A DNA stretch of 64,000 nt from Dryas octopetala (lineage: Eukaryota; Streptophyta; Magnoliopsida; Rosales; Rosaceae): the NCBI GenBank assembly GCA_963921425.1, contig OY992840.1, positions 5,334,501-5,398,500 on the forward strand, written 5' to 3'. How positions within the stretch are numbered: position 1 is the first letter of the stretch; the number at the start of each line of letters is the position of its first letter. Below, piece by piece: positions 1-11,826 of this stretch. A model generated the notes under the pieces. That model saw nothing but the letters and a program-made list of their open reading frames with translations, was not told the DNA's origin and did not search any database. The position numbers and the translations under genes are program-made.

Positions 1-166
1 AATTTCTTTTCTATTTTTATACCTAATTATTTTAATTTACAATTTTATCCTTAAAAAAATATATTTTTTATTTACAAATTATTTTAACAAAAGTGCATTT
101 TAGACAATTCAAAAATTGGTGAAGTCTGCAATATTAAAAGGTGTTTTCTAGCTTTATAATAGTGTA
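1..166 (-). mobile_element. 5' end of a Helitron running off the left edge
   Basis: Read on the minus strand, about 140-166 looks like the 5' terminal sequence of the Helitrons at 468 and 13712: an ACTATTATAAAGC block followed by a GCTAGAA-type stretch. It directly abuts the CTAG terminus of the next Helitron. The body lies outside the window and no coding sequence is visible. The canonical TC start is degenerate here. Confidence 0.45.
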
Positions 167-468
167 CTAGCAAGCCTCTTGGATTGTGCTATGCACGTGT
201 CAATTGGCATTTCACTGTGTTTTTTTTTTCTTTTTGTATTTTGTTTTCATTTTTTTTTATAATTACTCTCTTCAAAATGTGTTGGGATGTCTTTTTTTAT
301 TTTTTAAATTTTATTTTAATTTTTGTATTCTACAACTATGCCTTAATTTATTAGGTTGTTTTAATTTATGTGACTGTTTTGTTGAATGAATAGTATTTTA
401 GGCAATCTCATTTTTTGTGAAGCCTGTAACACTAAACCTTCTTCTGTCTTTATAATAGTAAAAATAGA
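167..468 (-). mobile_element. Short non-autonomous Helitron (302 bp)
   Basis: On the minus strand the element starts with TC at 468, preceded by A, and ends with CTAG at 167-170, followed by T. This is the canonical A-TC...CTRR-T arrangement of Helitrons. A short hairpin (GTGC-TAT-GCAC) lies just inside the 3' end. Interior and termini resemble the Helitron at 11595-13712, so they are probably one family. It encodes nothing; the 67-codon frame over 186-389 is low-complexity Phe/Leu-rich read-through. Confidence 0.65.
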
Positions 469-2493
469 TAAGACCTTCTACAATAGGGATCCTGAAAGTT
501 TAATTTAGGTGATCTGTTCACTTAATAAACTTGATTAATTTCACTTTCAGTGATCGGACCCCAATTTTTGGTTTATGTGATCACTCAGGAACTAGTCAAA
601 CAAACACAACTCAGACGGTTCAGTAACGAAAATATGAAACTCCAGATTGACTTCTAAAAACCAAAAATCACTTCTGTAAACAACACAAATCAAACACACC
701 AAGGATTAAGTGACATCCTATACACTCAGAGGACCCATCACAGTAGGCATCCCAGTGTTATCCACAACTACAGTGGTGTGTGATTAGCTAGACAGTTATA
801 TAAGGCATATATCAATTTCAAGCATATAGCTACAGTACAGATTTGTGTTTAAAAGTTGAGTGAGTCAGTAAGCATAACAACACAAACAAGGAAGACAAAT
901 GCACACAAAATGTTCACCCAGAAAAACCACAAAGGGTAAAAACTGGGGGTCTATCCAGCTGACCAAGCAATCCACTAAATAAGAAGTTCAATACAAAGGG
1001 AGCACACAGCACACAAGCTCAATCACTAAGTCCTAGACTAAGTGGCAGCTTTCTTACCCCTTTGTGCAACTTCCATAAGCAAGGCAATCGGTCATTCATG
1101 AAGAAGGCAGCTCCACTCCAAGCTCATCAACCCATGGCACTAATTCGCACCAAGCCCAGTAGATTCATCAATACATGAACATGATATGCCAATGTAGGAT
1201 TCTTAAAAAGAAGATCAACCTTCTCAAGCTAGAGGCATGAAAAGGTTGATATTGAATCCTTCAACTAAAATCTAAAATGAATGTGTTTGAAGAATATATA
1301 TAAAGATTTAAACACTCAAACCCATTTAGAATTTTAGATGAAACAAACAAGTTCAGAAAATCTTTTTGATTTTTAAGAATTAAATGAACATTTTCTAACT
1401 TGATAAAGATGAGCACTCACCCCTGAAAATACCCAGGCATAAAACCACGAAAATACCCACACAAAATGCTCATACGCACACACGAAAAGATCTGAACGGA
1501 ATGCGCAATATACCCGTACACACCCACGCAACTTTCATGTTTGCCCAAGCCACGTGGAAGCCAATCAATGGCTGTCCACAAGAGACGAATGAGGGGCATA
1601 TTCTCTTTGTCCTAGAGGGGTATCCTAGTATTACTAAGGATAGGAATGAGGAGCTGTAAAAAGGAATTTTGCTTTATTTTGCAAAAATCAGAAATGGGGA
1701 AGATGATGAATAGTGCTGATGTGTGAAGGTGTGTGGCGTGAATGGCAAAGATGCAATCAGATCTGATTGATACAGTAGGGGAACCAAGCCATGTGCAATG
1801 CACATGCATGTTTAGTAAAAAACAGAACATGGGCTTTCAATGAAATGGGCTGTAAAAGTAAAACCCGAAATGGCCCCACTGTAGTGACTGTGACTTAAGA
1901 ATCAACCACTGTACGTGAAAAACATTGTTCTTTATGTTCAGTGAATGACTAGTCAAATAGACAAAAAACTGTTATTTTCATGAAATGAATGAAGTGCAGT
2001 ATACCTTGAGTCTTTGTTCATTCTTGACTTTTTCAATACAACTGATCTTGTCCTTAATCTAGCCTAGAGCTTGTGAGTGATTAAATAAAAATAAATACAA
2101 TGGTTTTGACAAGGAAAATAGTCAATATAACAAATCATAGAAACTAACAGATCCCCAATTACCCAATACCCAAATCAATTTTCGGGATCAAAAAGTGTAA
2201 AAATATTGATTTTGGGGATCATTAATACAGTGGTGTTGAGAACCAAATATGAGGATATTAATATTTAACTCATTTACTTAATCTTAAAATTGATTAAGTG
2301 CTCGTTAATTAAATATTTTATGATTAAGAATATTATATTATTGTTAATAATTTAATTAGCTCTTCAAAATGACAAAAATATTAATTAATATTAAAATATT
2401 AAAATATTAAAAACGTTAAATACAATACAATTTATTTCATTTCACAATACAATTTATTTCATTTCACAATACAAATACATAAACTAAACAACA
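469..2493. other. Gene-free stretch, AT-rich, no recognised feature
   Basis: No frame longer than about 75 codons and no recognisable protein. The part at about 800-1150 has the feel of a decayed retroelement leader, but no LTR pair or primer-binding site could be placed. The left border of the Harbinger element probably lies between about 2150 and 2490 and was not resolved. Confidence 0.5.
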
Positions 2494-4439
2494 TTGGCCC
2501 CTCAAGCATGTGGTGCGTCTCCCGCTTGGATCCATACGTGCTCAATCAAATTTTCCTTCAAGTGTTCATTCACACACCTATTCCTAATCAAATTGCGACG
2601 AACATTCTCCTCAGGTAAAGATGATGGAGGCCCACCTTGTATGCTTGGTTCCACACCTTCATACTCTGATTATGCCCTTCTAATTGCCTCTTCCACGTTA
2701 AACTCCTGCCAGGCTGGATCATCTTGCTGTCGCTCATCATCGACAATCATATTGTGCAATATTATGCACGCTTTCATGATATAACTCATATCATCCATAT
2801 CCCAATAACGAGCAGGTCGTTTGATAATCTTCCATTGGGTTTTTAAAATCCCAAACACCCTCTCTACATCCTAACGGAAGCCCTCTTGTTTCCTTGCAAA
2901 CAATCTGTGACGTTCTGAAACTAAATTGCGTATTGATGAAATTAAAGTCGCCCACTTGGGGTAGATCCCGTCAGCAAGATAGTATGAGATTTTGAATTCC
3001 ACATCATTGACACTGTATTTCACCTTGTGGGCTCTTCCAGATATCTCCCAATCAAAAAGGTATGAGCAGTCCAACATGGTAATGTCATTGTTAGAACCCG
3101 GAAATCTGAAGTTTGCATGTCAAATCCACGTGTCGTATGAGGCAACTACTTCCAAAATAACGGTAAGTGTATGATAGTGCCCACGATAGTGAGCTTGCTC
3201 AGCCATGGGGTAATTTTTCCACACCCAGTGCATGCAGTCTAAGCTTCCAATCATTCCTGGAAATCATCTTTGGCGCCCCATTCCTGGATCATCTTGCTGT
3301 CGCTCATCATCGACAATCATATTGTGCAATATTATGCACGCTTTCATGATATAACTCATATCATCCATATCCCAATAACGAGCAGGTCGTTTGATAATCT
3401 TCCATTGGGTTTTTAAAATCCCAAACGCCCTCTCTACATCCTAACGGAAGCCCTCTTGTTTCCTTGCAAACAATCTGTGACGTTCTGAAACTAAATTGCG
3501 TATTGATGAAATTAAAGTCGCCCACTTGGGGTAGATCCCGTCAGCAAGATAGTATGAGATTTTGAATTCCACATCATTGACACTGTATTTCACCTTGTGG
3601 GCTCTTCCAGATATCTCCCAATCAAAAAGGTATGAGCAGTCCAACATGGTAATGTCATTGTTAGAACCCGGAAATCTGAAGTTTGCATGTCAAATCCACG
3701 TGTCGTATGAGGCAACTACTTCCAAAATAACGGTAAGTGTATGATAGTGCCCACGATAGTGAGCTTGCTCAGCCATGGGGTAATTTTTCCACACCCAGTG
3801 CATGCAGTCTAAGCTTCCAATCATTCCTGGAAATCATCTTTGGCGCCCCTTTCGCATGAGTCTTCTCATATCCTCAAAGTTAGGTCTGTGAAGATACTCC
3901 TCCTCATAGACATGGGTGATGGCTCGACATAACTTATATAGTGCATCTTGTATGGTGCCCTGGCTAATGGTTAGTAGCTCTGCAACCCCATCGAGGGGTT
4001 GGCCATACGCCATCACTCTCAATGCCGCAGTCACCTTTTGATGGGGTGTGCAACCAAGTCTACCGAGGGCATCTGGCCTGGATTGGAACCAATTATCATG
4101 GAGGCACACATGGTTCAGAATCTTGTTGAATAGGGGTTGATGCATACGAAAGCGTCTCCGAAACATCACTGTGTCTTCTATCGGTGTAGGGATGAAGTAA
4201 TTCTACATCAGCCTCCTGTGAGTTCCTTCCCTATCCCGACATGTGTAACGTCGACGAGAACATGTACCACCGTGACGTGGACGTGGGGCGACGACTGAAT
4301 GCCCCATGGACATAATTACACACCCCATCAGTCTTCTGCCTTCCTCTACCCTCTCGTAACTAGTATCGGAATCGTGATACTCGATCTTGGGAGAACTCGA
4401 AGATGACGACGAAGACGATGCGTAGTTGAAAGGATTCAT
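2494..4439 (-). pseudogene. PIF/Harbinger transposase (ALP1-like nuclease) pseudogene
   Basis: The DDE transposase of a PIF/Harbinger element, which would cut and join transposon ends in the nucleus. Reading leftward: an N-terminal Ser-rich segment (4203-4439); a helical segment with LGRLGCTPHQKV and a typical PIF helix-turn-helix region (3834-4169); GSLDCMHW with the first catalytic Asp (about 3795-3835); the second Asp in LADGIYPKW; and the Glu region DVERAFGILK (about 2850-2875). The frame is broken. A stop follows RKGRQR where the family normally has a continuous GFPGM-type stretch, a second stop follows DTWI, and a third precedes DVERAF. A 570-bp tandem duplication repeats the catalytic core. 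Its partner is the Myb-like gene at 4887-5897. Inactive with high probability. Confidence 0.85.
2714..3853. repeat. 570-bp tandem duplication inside the transposase
   Basis: Two head-to-tail copies (about 2714-3283 and 3284-3853) with an exact offset of 570 bp. They are almost identical; one A/G difference was seen in the CCAAAC(A/G)CCCTC segment. The unit covers the DDE core, so the pseudogene reads part of its catalytic domain twice. The near identity implies a recent duplication or a local assembly duplication. Confidence 0.9.
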
Positions 4440-4539
4440 TGAAGTTTTGATCGGATGATAAATTATCCTGAATAGATAAAAACTATGTGAATTTCAATTG
4501 ACGAAGTTATCAAAATTTATAAAGAGTTCATAATAATAA

Positions 4540-4755
4540 GGTACGTGACCTATCATTTCATGCAAGGTACGTGAATAGTCATATCATACAGGGTTAGTGA
4601 ATAGTCACTTCATGCAGGGTGCATGAATAGTCACTTCATGCAGGGTATGTGAATAGTCACTTCATGCAGGGTACGTGAATAGTCACTTCATACAGGGTAC
4701 GTGAATAGTCACTTCAAATCCACTACATAATTCAAATCCTACCGGTAGGGGAATA
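4540..4755. repeat. 26-bp minisatellite
   Basis: About seven imperfect head-to-tail copies of a 26-bp unit built around GTGAATAGTCACTTCATGCA. It lies between the two divergently decayed Harbinger reading frames, in what was the element's internal spacer. Confidence 0.8.
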
Positions 4756-4886
4756 GTCACTTTAAACATAATAATTCAAATCCTAAACATAATTTAACTC
4801 TCAAGCATAATAAAAACATAATTCAGCTCTCAGACATAATAAAAACATAATTCAAATCTCAGAGACTCAAACATAATTCAAATCCA

Positions 4887-5897
4887 CTAATTATTTGGAA
4901 GGTACCCTGGGTATGACTGGTTGAGGTCGGTCATATCCGGGTAGTATCCGGCTGAACTAGAGGTAGCACGTGCACGTCTTCTTGCAATTATTTCAGCTTG
5001 CTTTGATCCCCAATACTCTCTTTGCATGTCATTCATGTTTGTCAAGTCTTTGTCCATAATCTGACCTTCCTCCCACTCTATCGCCCTCTCAAGCTTCACT
5101 TGTTCTCTTGCTTCCCATGCTATGTCTCTTGCCACTTCTCTTTCTTGCCTCGCCCTTTTTCTGTCATGTCTCATTTCCTCAGCTACACGTGACCTATCAT
5201 TATATTCGTCAATTGCCTCCAACATATGAATTTGGTGGGGATCAGCTGCCTTGGCCTGCTTTGCTTTATTTCTTTCTAGTGGCCTTGGGCGTGACAGGCC
5301 TACCGGTTGCCATGATAGTGGGTCATCATCTGTATCAAGGCAAGTCTCATTTTGATCATCCGGTGTTTAATTGGTAGGTGCGTTCTGATCTCTGACCCAC
5401 ACAGTTGAATTTGCAGCTGAGTACTTAATGCATTCTTTTAAATCCTTCCAAACGTAGAGCATGTTAAACTTTTTTTCATTGTTCTTGTCTTTATATATCT
5501 CAAGTGCATCCGCAAACTACAAAAATTATGGCACATGAATATATTATTAAATATTAACAATGGAATAAACATACAACATTCAATTAAATATATACATTCA
5601 TAAAATCAAACTTACCACATCATCTGAATTCACACCGCTTTGACGTCTCCTTTCGGCATCCAAAAACGAGCCATAAAATTTGTTGCAAAAGGCAGCAATG
5701 TCCTTCCACCGTGATCTAATTGCGCCCATCGTTATGCCCGTTGGTGTGCCCAAATTACGCTGAAAAACAATGTAAACTTCGGCCCAGAATACATCATTTT
5801 TTTGTTGTGCACCGAGTTCCGAATTTGGAGACTTCTCTAGCCAAGCTTGAACTAGAGCAATATCTTCATCTTTAGCCCAACCAAGACCTCTAACCAC
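4887..5897 (-). pseudogene. Harbinger Myb/SANT-like DNA-binding protein, two exons, broken
   Basis: The second protein of PIF/Harbinger elements, which carries a Myb/SANT-like domain and helps the transposase find the ends. Exon 1 (about 5598-5897) starts MVRGLGWAKDEDIALVQAW and continues through QKNDVFWAEV and GAIRSRWKDIAAFCNKFYG. Exon 2 (4887 to about 5520) carries the NAM-associated-type C-terminal part with a Glu/Arg-rich coiled coil (about 5040-5220). They are separated by a short intron (about 5521-5616). A stop codon (TAA near 5370, after QNAPTN) interrupts exon 2, so the gene is degenerate. Host proteins annotated as glutathione S-transferase T3-like often show this same transposon-derived sequence. 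Confidence 0.75.
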
Positions 5898-5959
5898 ATT
5901 GAATTCACTAAATTTGATGAAAATGTGGTGTAAAAGAGAGAAAGATGTGAAGAAAAAAA

Positions 5960-7234
5960 TAAGAAGAATGAGGTTTATATAGAATTTTTGGTGTACTAGC
6001 TGTTATAAAATTAAAGGGAATTTTAAGAAAAGTTTTTGAATTTTTTCAGATTTTTTGACATTTTTTTCGATTTTCTCTATATTTATTATTATTATTTTTT
6101 TCAAAAATGACATTTAAATTTTATGGGCTGTTGATCTTCAACGGCACGCAGATCTTGACCATTCATTTTGAAATGGCCCACAAGGCCCACCTTTTTTGGG
6201 CTATTGGCAGGGAGCCGTTGCACCCATTATCTCATTTGGGAATTAAGTCTCTCATTTGAGAATTGATGAAGAGGCATGCAGGGGCTGTCAACTGATGTGG
6301 CAGCAGACTATTCCTTCATGCTCCAGTGGGTTCCGCAGGCTGCTTTCACGTGAATGAGAGAAGGGTTCAGTTTTTTATTTTTTGTGGGCCAACCATTCAT
6401 TTTGGTTTTGGGTCTATACCCAAAACTGGGAGATAGTTTTTTGCTCTCAAAAAATTATGGGGATCACATTCCGGCCCATTGTGAATGGGGTATACCCATT
6501 TTATACCCAAAAATTGGATTTGAGGTTCAATTTCAGGCTGCATTGTGGAAGGCCTAAGTATGTATATATTATGGGAGGCGATTTTCGCACTCCACTTTTC
6601 TCCATTTGCACTCCTTTTATTTTATTTTAAATGTTTTATTATATTTTATTAATTCTAACACCCACAATAATCAAAATATTATAATCAAAATCAATTCTAA
6701 CACCCATATTAATTTAATGAAAATTAGATTTTCTAAGTAAAATCTAATTTTTATATAGATTATCGCTGATATATCTGCCCAATAATTAAACCCCATGCCA
6801 TGTGTGCAAGTCAATATTTATCACGAAAGACAATACAACTAATGAATATAAAATTATACTTTATGCTTATAAGAGAAACTATAAAGTAGTGGCTTGAAAA
6901 TAGCATGAAGTATATATGAAATTACTACTATATATTATTATATTAACTTCTATATGTGTTTGGTCATGACAGCATATTAGGAGGATTGCTAATTGTGTGT
7001 GGATTATACATGGTGTCGTGGGGTAAAAGTAAGGAGATGAAGATGATGAATCAACTACAACCAGCAACAATACCTCAAGATCAGTCTCATTGCCAATCCA
7101 TCGAAATCATTGCAAGATGTTCAGTTAACACTACATGTGACAACAACAAGAACGATAATACAAATGTTAGTCTTAATTCCTGTTCAATCTCAATTGGTTC
7201 TTTGGATACTCAAGAAAATATTAAGCATTAAGTA
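5960..7234. other. Gene-free stretch
   Basis: The first few hundred bases (to about 6560) are probably the outer part of the Harbinger element. Several GGGCC/GGCCCA-type words occur at 6120-6210, but no terminal inverted repeat could be paired with confidence. The rest is AT-rich with nothing recognised. Confidence 0.4.
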
Positions 7235-7243
7235 TAGTTATAA

Positions 7244-7638
7244 GGGATTAATGTCATTTTGCTCCCTAGACTATTACACATGTATCAGTTTGCTCCCCAA
7301 ACTTCTAATTTGGAAAATTAAGAACCCTGACTTTTTCAATTTTGCCAATTAAGGTTATTTCGTCAATTTATACATTTTTCTTCTAAAATGTCAAGATGAT
7401 CAACCAGAATTTAGCGAGAAATAAAAGAGGAAAAAGGATGCATGAGGAAAAAATGATAAGATCTAAATGGAAGGGACCATTTTGCCCTCAAAGATTTGGA
7501 TAAAAAATGTGTAAATTGACAGAAGAACCTCAATTGACAAAATTGAAAAAGTCAGAGTTCTTAATTTTCCAAATTAGAAGTCTGGGGAGCAAACTGATAC
7601 AAGTGTAATAGTCTGGGAAGCAAAATGGTATTAATCCC
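7244..7638. mobile_element. Mutator-type MITE (395 bp) with 9-bp target duplication
   Basis: Long terminal inverted repeats of about 125 bp start GGGATTAATGTCATTTTGCT at 7244 and mirror at 7638. The 9-bp direct repeat TAGTTATAA flanks the element exactly (7235-7243 and 7639-7647). Long inverted repeats plus a 9-bp duplication are the signature of Mutator-like (MULE) non-autonomous elements. No coding capacity. Confidence 0.9.
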
Positions 7639-8125
7639 TAGTTATAAATAGTATAGTGCAGCAACTGAAAATAGCCCAGATCTTAATATTTTTTCAGTGG
7701 TGATTCAGTTTCCACCACATGCATGTTCGTTTTAATTGGCTCACTTGAACTATTTTATATCTACATATATGATCTTATCCTATTAATATTTATCTTAATT
7801 TTCTGATGCAATCTCCCTGTATAAATTAAGGATTTGAATTCTCTACTATCTTTCATTTTTGCTAACTACAAGAAAAAACTTTACAGATCAAGCACAAACT
7901 TATATTTGTGTCATTTTGTTTCAAAAAGCACAATTAATCATGCCCTAATGAAATTGGTAATGGTGCAGCCACGATTATCATGTTTGTGACCGGTAATGGG
8001 GTTACTGATAGCATAATATTTGTATCACACGCTTCTTAAATTTTTAATCTTCTGTACTTTGAATCCAAAGATCTATGTAATATACTACACTCCTATTAAA
8101 AAAGTGTTATGAATTTTTAATCTTT

Positions 8126-8275
8126 TAGGAGGTGAGAAAGCCATATTGGAACTTCCTCCATCCAAACAAGACTTTTACAGTTAGATAAAGCAAAATTTGC
8201 TAAACAATGAGCAACTGGCTTACAAGTACTCAAACAATGGAGGTTAACATGCACGCATATTTGAGTCAAAAATAT
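8126..8275 (+). repeat. Left copy of a diverged direct repeat
   Basis: About 150 bp, starting near TAGGAGGTGAGAAAG and ending TTTGAGTCAAAAATAT. It is matched with gaps and mismatches by 9342-9518 in the same orientation. The two copies bracket the foldback element at 8276-9312. Confidence 0.6.
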
Positions 8276-9312
8276 GGCTCAATTACAAAATGCATCCATC
8301 AACTATAGGGGGTATTTCAAATTGGTACATTAACTATAAAACAATTCAAATACATTTGTTAAAATTTCCATCCAAAAAACTGTTAAGTGCCACATGGACA
8401 ATGCTGACGTGGCATTTGTTGTTGACATGACATATTGGTAGGGGTATTTTCGTGTAAAGGTAGACATTATCTTATTCAATAAAAAAATTAAGGAATGTGG
8501 CTACATTGAGTTTCAAACTTTTGACCACCAAATTGAAACTCAAGCACTCCTCCACCTGAACTAATTTTATTTCTTGTTCATTTAGTGACATATGATATAT
8601 TTATAAGGTTTTACATACTTTACTCCAGCAAATATAAGTATTTTTGTAACTAACTTTGGTCACTAGGTTTTTAGTTTCACGGTTTCCCAGCCGCCATCTT
8701 TCTTCCAATGCTCTTACAATTTCTACATCCTCATTTTTTTTATATTTTGTTTCATCTATAGTATATCTTTTTTTTTTTTTTTTTTTTTGCCAATCATCTA
8801 TAGCAAGATTATTCTTGCTAGAGTACATATATTGGCCAATCATCCTTTTTTTTTTTTTGCCAATCATCTATTCTTATATTTGGCCAATCATTTATAAATT
8901 GACAAGAGTTAGGTAAAAAATTACTTATATTTGTTAGAATAAAGTAAGTGAAACCTTATAAATATATTATATGTCACTAAATGAACAAGAAGTGAAATTA
9001 GTTTAGGTGGAGGAGTGCTTGAGTTTTAACTTGGTGGTAAGCAGTTCGAAACTCAATGTAGCCACATTCCTTAATTTTTTTATTGAGTAAGATAATGTCC
9101 ACCTTTACCCAAAAATACCCCTACCAGTATGCCATGTCAACAACAAATGTCGCTTCAGCATTGTCCATGTGGCATTTAACAGTTTTTTTGGATAGCATAA
9201 GTGTTAATTTGTAGGTTTTTGATAGTTGGTGGATGTATTTAAAATGTTTTATAATTAATGGACCAATTTGAAATGCCCCTTATAGTTGGTGGGTGCATTT
9301 TGTAATTGAGCC
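8276..9312. mobile_element. Long foldback element (1.04 kb)
   Basis: The outer about 345 bp at each side form an inverted repeat that starts GGCTCAATTAC and ends GTAATTGAGCC. The interior holds poly(T) runs and several copies of a TTGGCCAATCAT-like word (about 8770-8890). No exact target duplication was found; both flanks are AT-rich. Foldback or Mutator-type MITE is the likeliest class. Confidence 0.7.
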
Positions 9313-9341
9313 TTTATTTTATAAATCAACACATCATCCTC

Positions 9342-9518
9342 TAGGATGTGAGAAGCCCTATTGCAACTTCCTCCATTAATACATGAATTTTGGAGTTAAA
9401 TAAAACAAAATTTGTTAAACAATGAGCAATGTGATTATAATTTTGAGATCTATAGTGACAAACAATGGAGGTATACATGTTAAAAATATTAAAAAATGCA
9501 TGTTTGAGCCAAAAATAT
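9342..9518 (+). repeat. Right copy of a diverged direct repeat
   Basis: Counterpart of 8126-8275, starting TAGGATGTGAGAAG and ending TTTGAGCCAAAAATATAT. It carries extra sequence inside relative to the left copy. Confidence 0.6.
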
Positions 9519-9742
9519 ATATATATTGCCCAATATTTAGACTTAAGCCTAAAATGTCCAAGTCAGGTTAGTCAGCCAATCACCACTTGGTATAGTAAAT
9601 GACAACCAATCTCCCCTTTGTCGGATGGTAAGGAGATCAAAAATGACTGAGACATATGAGAGCCTAGCTAAGTAAGGTCCTATGGCTTCAGAATGACGTT
9701 CAGGGTGAATAGGGTTATGTTTTTTAAAGGCCCAATTGGCTT

Positions 9743-9798
9743 TACTTATTTAAAAGAGTTTTTTTTTTTTTTTTTGCAACTACTTATTTAAAAGAGTT
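9743..9798 (-). repeat. Poly(T) insert flanked by an 18-bp direct repeat
   Basis: TACTTATTTAAAAGAGTT occurs at 9743-9760 and again at 9781-9798. Between them lie only 20 bp: fifteen T and GCAAC. Read on the minus strand this is GTTGC followed by poly(A), as expected for a severely 5'-truncated retroposon tail with its target-site duplication. Confidence 0.65.
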
Positions 9799-10293
9799 AA
9801 TTACCTGTAAGTTCAATTTCTAATTACTTTATGGAAAAATTAAGCAAATGAACTATTACTATACCCCATTTTTCAGTTAAGAATCTTGTTTTCACTTTAA
9901 TTCAGTCAAGGACTATAATTAACGAAGTGTTTCAATCAAGGATATTCCGTCAACTCTCTTTCTCTCTGCCCAACTCAGCCCCATCCCTCCCCCATCCCCG
10001 TCTGCACAATTAATCGGGCCATGCCTTCCCTCCCCCGTCGTCTGCCACATCTTTTTTTTGTTTCTCTCTCTCTCTCTCTCTACTGCCGAACTCGATTAGA
10101 GGTTGCCAAGAGCTCGGTCTCGACCTTGGATCAGTATAGCTTGACGAGGGCCATGTGTTCCTTGTTTTGGCGACCCTCCTCCTTTTGCTGGATCAAGGAG
10201 ATGAAGTGCCACACTCAACAAGTTGCGCTCCTCCATCGTAAGCTCGCTGTCGGAGCTCATGGCGGCCACCAACTCGCCAGGTACACCATCTTA
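9799..10293. other. Gene-free stretch with a CT-rich block
   Basis: A pyrimidine-rich segment (about 9955-10080, with a CT microsatellite near 10062-10081) is followed by moderately GC-rich sequence. The 104-codon frame from 10021 shows no recognised domain and runs into the neighbouring MITE, so it is not called as a gene. Confidence 0.4.
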
Positions 10294-10922
10294 GGGCACG
10301 TTTACTTACCCGTAATTAGAATGAGCATAAATTAAAATCATAGTGAAGATGAATCAAAGTGAGGAGTAATTAGAGTGAGCAGGAATCAGAGTCAGAAATT
10401 CTCATTAACGTGTTGACTAACTGTCAAGAATCGGAATAAGAAACAACATAATTTCCATATATATACGTGTTTACTTATTTGCAGGAATCGGAATCAAAAC
10501 CAGTTTGATTACTAAAATACCCTTATACAAAATTAAATATGTTTTATGATATTCACAATTTTTAAAATGTCTAAAAATAAAGTTTACCTCAAATATTTTG
10601 CAAAAAAAAAAAAATTTCATACTTTTATTTATGGTGAAGAAAAAAACTTAAAATTATTTATGGTTGAGGGCAATTTTGTATTTTAAAAAAGGGTGAGAGT
10701 AGTTTTGGCATGAAAAATTCTATTCTCATTCCCACTTCTCTAATCCGAACCCCCTATGGAATTCAATTCCTTATTTCATGTGGGCCCCACACTCCTTCTC
10801 ATTTCAATATGTGTAAGTAAACAAGAGAATCGGAATGAGAATGACTCCCAAATGTAAGCAAACACATAAATGAGAATCACTCTCATTCTTCCTATTCTGA
10901 TTACGGATAAGTAAACATGCCC
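10294..10922. mobile_element. Harbinger-type MITE (629 bp) with TTA target duplication
   Basis: The terminal inverted repeat is GGGCACGTTTACTTA at 10294, with the mirror ending at 10922. It is flanked on both sides by TTA (10291-10293 and 10923-10925). A 3-bp TTA/TAA duplication is typical of PIF/Harbinger. The interior is rich in repeated GGAATGAGAATGA-like words on both strands. No coding capacity. Confidence 0.8.
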
Positions 10923-11594
10923 TTAGTTTATTGGTTTTGTAATTTTTTAGTTTTATTATTTGTTTAATTATTTTTCATTTTAAAATTAATTAATAGTTTA
11001 GTTAGTTTAATTAGTTTAATTTATTATTTTATTTTAATTAGTTAGTTTAGTTTATTAGTTTAGCTTATTTATTTAATTATTTTTCATTTTAAAATTAATT
11101 AGTTTAGTTTATTAATAATTAGGTTTTTTTTTTTTTTTTTTTGTAATTATTTTAGTTTTATTTGTTTAATTAGAGTAGTTTTAGATTTTAATTATTTAGT
11201 TGTATTTTTAAATTATTTAATGATACGATTTATTAAGGCATGCACCCTAGCACCCCTTTGTAAAATGACATATATTCACATGGACAAAATATTGTGTATT
11301 AAATTTGTATTAATTATGTGGAGCTTACAAGCTGCTAGAAAATCTTCTTGTTCAATGTCCAAGATTAATATTGATTTAATATTTAGTTTAAATCAACCCA
11401 TACCCTCAAAATCTGAGAATTATCCAATCAATTTTGATTTAATTGGCTTAATTTAGACTTTAATTACTTAAATAAAAAGCCAATCAAGGGCCAATTCACC
11501 TTTTTGTTTATCATTAATTTCATTTTATTGAAGTGGTTCATCAGAAGATAACTAGCACGTGTCATCTCTAATGGTCTAGTTTGCATTAGTTATA
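10923..11594. other. AT-rich gene-free stretch
   Basis: Strongly AT-rich, with many short TTAGTTTAG-like words and a poly(T) run near 11126-11142. The 78-codon frame at 11220-11456 has no recognisable features. Confidence 0.5.
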
Positions 11595-11826
11595 CTAGCC
11601 TCTTAGAATGCGCTCTGTGTGTGTCAATTGGTATTTTTAGAGTTTTTTTATTAATGAGCCACAACATACAATATTTTTTAGTCATATATAAACTCAAACT
11701 TCTAATCTATTTATTTTTAAGCCACAAAAAATATTTTTAGGCCATAATTCAAGAAAAATCAAGTATGAAGCATTCAATACTATTCAAACTCAAGCATACT
11801 GCATACCTAAGTTTTAGTTAAATTAA

